DNA of 7,965 bases from Polaromonas sp. (GTDB taxonomy: Bacteria; Pseudomonadota; Gammaproteobacteria; Burkholderiales; Burkholderiaceae_C). Position numbers and translations under genes: made by a program. The notes under the pieces are model-generated. The model was not told the origin of the DNA and made no database searches. It worked only from the letters and a program-made list of their open reading frames with translations. The stretch is from the NCBI GenBank assembly GCA_023259235.1, contig JAHFQQ010000102.1, positions 1 to 7,965 on the forward strand, read 5' to 3'. Each line of letters opens with the position of its first letter. Within the stretch, counting starts at the first letter, position 1. Shown piece by piece: positions 6,084-7,965 of this stretch.

Positions 6084-7603
6084 CCCTTTACCACCAGATC
6101 GCTGTCGCTTCCTGCGCCTTCAGGGTACGCATCTTTTCGCTTGCGCTGCTACTTGCCATGACCCTGCTGGCGGGCTGTGCCACCCCGACCGGCATGCCGG
6201 GAGACCCGGTGCTCGTTGCCGGATCAGCCCCCAGCGCCACGCCGCTGATCCCGGGTGGCCCGCTGCAAGCAATTACACCGGGATCGGTCGATTCACGCCA
6301 GATTACTTCGACCGAGCCGCCCAGGGAACTGTGGGACCGGATTCGCCGTGGCTTTGCCATGCCCGACCTGCAAAACGAATTGGTCACGGAACGCGAGCAG
6401 TGGTATGCAAGCCGGCCGGACTACATGCAGCGCATGACCGAGCGATCCAGCAAATACCTGTTTCATATTGTTGAAGAGCTTGAACGCCGACAGATGCCCA
6501 CCGAGCTGGCCCTGCTGCCCTTTATCGAGAGCGCCTTCAACCCTCAGGCGGTTTCCAGCGCCAAGGCGGCAGGCATGTGGCAATTCATGCCGGCCACGGG
6601 TAAATATTTTGATTTGAAGCAAAACATGTTTCGCGACGATCGGCGCGACGTGCTGGCCTCCACCCGCGCGGCGCTTGACTACCTGCAAAAGCTTTATGGC
6701 ATGTTCGGCGACTGGCACCTGGCATTGGCCGCCTACAACTGGGGCGAAGGCAGCGTGGGCCGTGCCATCGCAAAAAACAGGAAGGCCGGAATGGGCACCA
6801 GCTACAACGACCTCGACATGCCTGCGGAAACCCGGCTTTATGTGCCCAAGCTGCAGGCGCTAAAAAACATCGTTGCAAATCCAAAGGCTTTCGGCACTGA
6901 ACTACCGCTGATCGAAAACCACCCTTACTTTCAGCAGGTGCTGGTCACGCGTGACATCGATGTGGCGCTGGCAGCAAAGCTGGCTGACGTGAAAATTGAA
7001 GACTTCAAGGCGCTTAATCCTTCAATTCACCGTCCCGTCATCATTGCTGCAGGAACGCCGCAAATTCTGCTGCCGTGGGATACCGCCAAGGTATTCCAGC
7101 GAAATTTTGACGCCTACAGCCAGGGACAATACGCCAGCTGGACCGCCTGGACCACGCCCAGCACCATGAGCGCTGCCCAGGCCGCACGGCATATCGGCAT
7201 GAGCGAGACCGACCTGCGCGGTGTGAACAACATACCGCCGCGCATGCTTATCAAGGTCGGCTCGACGCTGCTGATACCGCGCTCGGCCAAGGTGGAAAAC
7301 GACGTGACCAGCCAAGTGGCCGACACTGCCCAAGTGTCGCTGGCACCGGAAATTGTCACGCGTCGCACGACCGTCAAGGCCCGCAAGGGTGAATCCGTGG
7401 CAACCATTGCAAAACGCTATCACCTGAGCGCTACCAGCGTGGCCGAGTGGAACAACGTCAGCGCTTCGGCGGCGTTCAAGCGCGGGCACCCGGTCATTGT
7501 GTTTTTGCCAATCAAAGCCGGCATTTCCACATCAGGCCGCAAGGCCGTCAAGCCTGTCCGGCGAAGCAGCAGCAAACGAATCGTGAAATCGAAGAGGCGC
7601 TGA
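6080..7603 (+). CDS. mltD: Membrane-bound lytic transglycosylase D (lipoprotein)
   Basis: This 507-residue outer-membrane lipoprotein cleaves the glycan strands of peptidoglycan to form 1,6-anhydromuropeptides during wall remodelling. An N-terminal hydrophobic signal ends in the lipobox LLAGC (Cys33). The next residue is Ala, which favours sorting to the outer membrane. The SLT domain spans about residues 125-235, with catalytic Glu150 in LLPFIESAFNP, GMWQFMPATG (165-174) and AAYNWGEG (217-224), as in family 1D. Two C-terminal LysM-like repeats follow: a degenerate one (about 355-400, ending LIKVGSTLLIPR) and a clearer one (about 430-480, with VKARKGESVATIAKRYH). A basic tail rich in Lys, Arg and Ser closes the protein. 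Start: ATG 6080 overlaps the gloB stop as ATGA and has GGAA about 12 bases upstream. An in-frame ATG at 6062 would add six residues (MEKRIS) and has only a badly spaced AGG. Confidence 0.93.
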   Translation: MTLYHQIAVASCAFRVRIFSLALLLAMTLLAGCATPTGMPGDPVLVAGSAPSATPLIPGGPLQAITPGSVDSRQITSTEPPRELWDRIRRGFAMPDLQNELVTEREQWYASRPDYMQRMTERSSKYLFHIVEELERRQMPTELALLPFIESAFNPQAVSSAKAAGMWQFMPATGKYFDLKQNMFRDDRRDVLASTRAALDYLQKLYGMFGDWHLALAAYNWGEGSVGRAIAKNRKAGMGTSYNDLDMPAETRLYVPKLQALKNIVANPKAFGTELPLIENHPYFQQVLVTRDIDVALAAKLADVKIEDFKALNPSIHRPVIIAAGTPQILLPWDTAKVFQRNFDAYSQGQYASWTAWTTPSTMSAAQAARHIGMSETDLRGVNNIPPRMLIKVGSTLLIPRSAKVENDVTSQVADTAQVSLAPEIVTRRTTVKARKGESVATIAKRYHLSATSVAEWNNVSASAAFKRGHPVIVFLPIKAGISTSGRKAVKPVRRSSSKRIVKSKRR

Positions 7604-7626
7604 CAACCGCCCCGGGGAAACCGGCC

Positions 7627-7779
7627 TTACAGGTGCAGCGACCCGGCACCGAACAGTCCGATCAAGCCGATAACAATCAGGTAAATTGCGACAATGTAGT
7701 TCAGCAGTCGCGGAATGAGCAGGATAAGGATCCCCGCAATCAGCGATACAACGGGACCGATATTGTGTGAAAGATTCAT
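7627..7779 (-). CDS. DUF3096 small membrane protein
   Basis: This 50-residue protein starts MNLSHNIGPVVSLIAGILIL and is almost entirely hydrophobic. Two likely transmembrane helices (about residues 8-22 and 26-43) are joined by a tight turn carrying Pro23 and Arg24. The IAGILILLIPRLLNYIVAIYLI pattern fits the DUF3096 family, small two-helix inner-membrane proteins of unknown function found widely in Proteobacteria. The start at ATG 7779 is preferred over an in-frame upstream one (7824) because AGGGA lies 6 bases before it and the hydrophobic family core begins right after. It is convergent with mltD with a 23-base gap. No terminator stem with a T-run is visible in that gap. Confidence 0.82.
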   Translation of the reverse strand: MNLSHNIGPVVSLIAGILILLIPRLLNYIVAIYLIVIGLIGLFGAGSLHL

Positions 7780-7911
7780 GGCGTTTCCCTGGTCTTGGTA
7801 ACTGGCTCTGCGCGGCTCCGGCAAAGACCCGTGGCCAGCGCAAAAGAAAATACATTTCTCACTTTACGCAAACGCCCGGAGCACGGCTGTAGGACGAGAG
7901 GAAGAAATTTT

Positions 7912-7965
7912 AAAAAAGTGCCCTGTCAGTGGGGAACACCGGAGACACTCGGGTCACCCAAGGCA
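7912..7965 (-). other. Foldable sequence before a T6 run, possible RNA 3' end
   Basis: Read on the minus strand, the last 48 bases can fold in two ways and end in GGGCAC followed by TTTTTT (7917-7912). One fold pairs TGCC (7965-7962) with GGCA (7922-7919) and TGTC (7947-7944) with GACA (7927-7924), around a small GGGTGACCC hairpin. The other pairs GTG and CCC (7939-7937, 7934-7932) with GGG and CAC (7923-7918), with a 2-base bulge. This would suit an intrinsic terminator, or the 3' end of a small RNA, for a gene lying beyond the right edge. The sequence is cut off, so its identity is unknown. Confidence 0.3.

Noticed and set aside
7447..7770. Plus-strand frame (107 codons) across the mltD end
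   Set aside because: It overlaps mltD in another frame and the DUF3096 gene in antisense. It is Gln/Asn-rich with no family signal.

Overview
The window looks like a stretch of a Betaproteobacteria chromosome, most likely Burkholderiales. The coding regions are GC-rich. The four genes in the right half (yafS-type methyltransferase, rnhA, gloB, mltD) form a neighbourhood that, from memory, is also found around E. coli gloB. A class I polyhydroxyalkanoate (PHA) synthase of the kind common in this group lies next to it. No rRNA, tRNA, CRISPR array, insertion sequence or complete mobile element is visible.

Layout from left to right. Positions 1-369 are less GC-rich than the rest (about 54% by hand count over 1-360). 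They hold no clear gene, only an unassigned minus-strand reading frame that may be a decayed fragment. Positions 370-1755 (minus) encode an adenylate-forming enzyme of the phenylacetate-CoA ligase / coenzyme F390 synthetase superfamily. It is preceded by a 42-codon reading frame that overlaps its start by an ATGA. A 125-base gap with an 18-bp perfect palindrome then separates that frame from the divergent phaC (2006-3772, plus). phaC is followed by a convergent gap of 150 bases and then rnhA (minus), with the yafS-like methyltransferase upstream of it on the same strand. That methyltransferase starts only 12 bases from the divergent gloB (plus). gloB runs straight into mltD (plus) with a 4-base ATGA overlap. 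A 50-residue DUF3096 membrane protein (minus) and a short non-coding tail close the window.

The genes fall into unrelated tasks. They are PHA granule synthesis (PhaC, with a possible but unproven link to the divergent adenylate-forming enzyme), removal of RNA from RNA:DNA hybrids (RnhA), glyoxalase detoxification (GloB), and murein turnover at the outer membrane (MltD). The core genes look intact, with catalytic residues in place. I do not see a convincing new multi-gene system. The items most worth a second look are the 42-codon leader frame, the palindrome in the divergent phaC promoter region, the methyltransferase that lacks the usual SAM-binding glycine loop, the atypical segment at the left edge, and the foldable sequence at the right edge.
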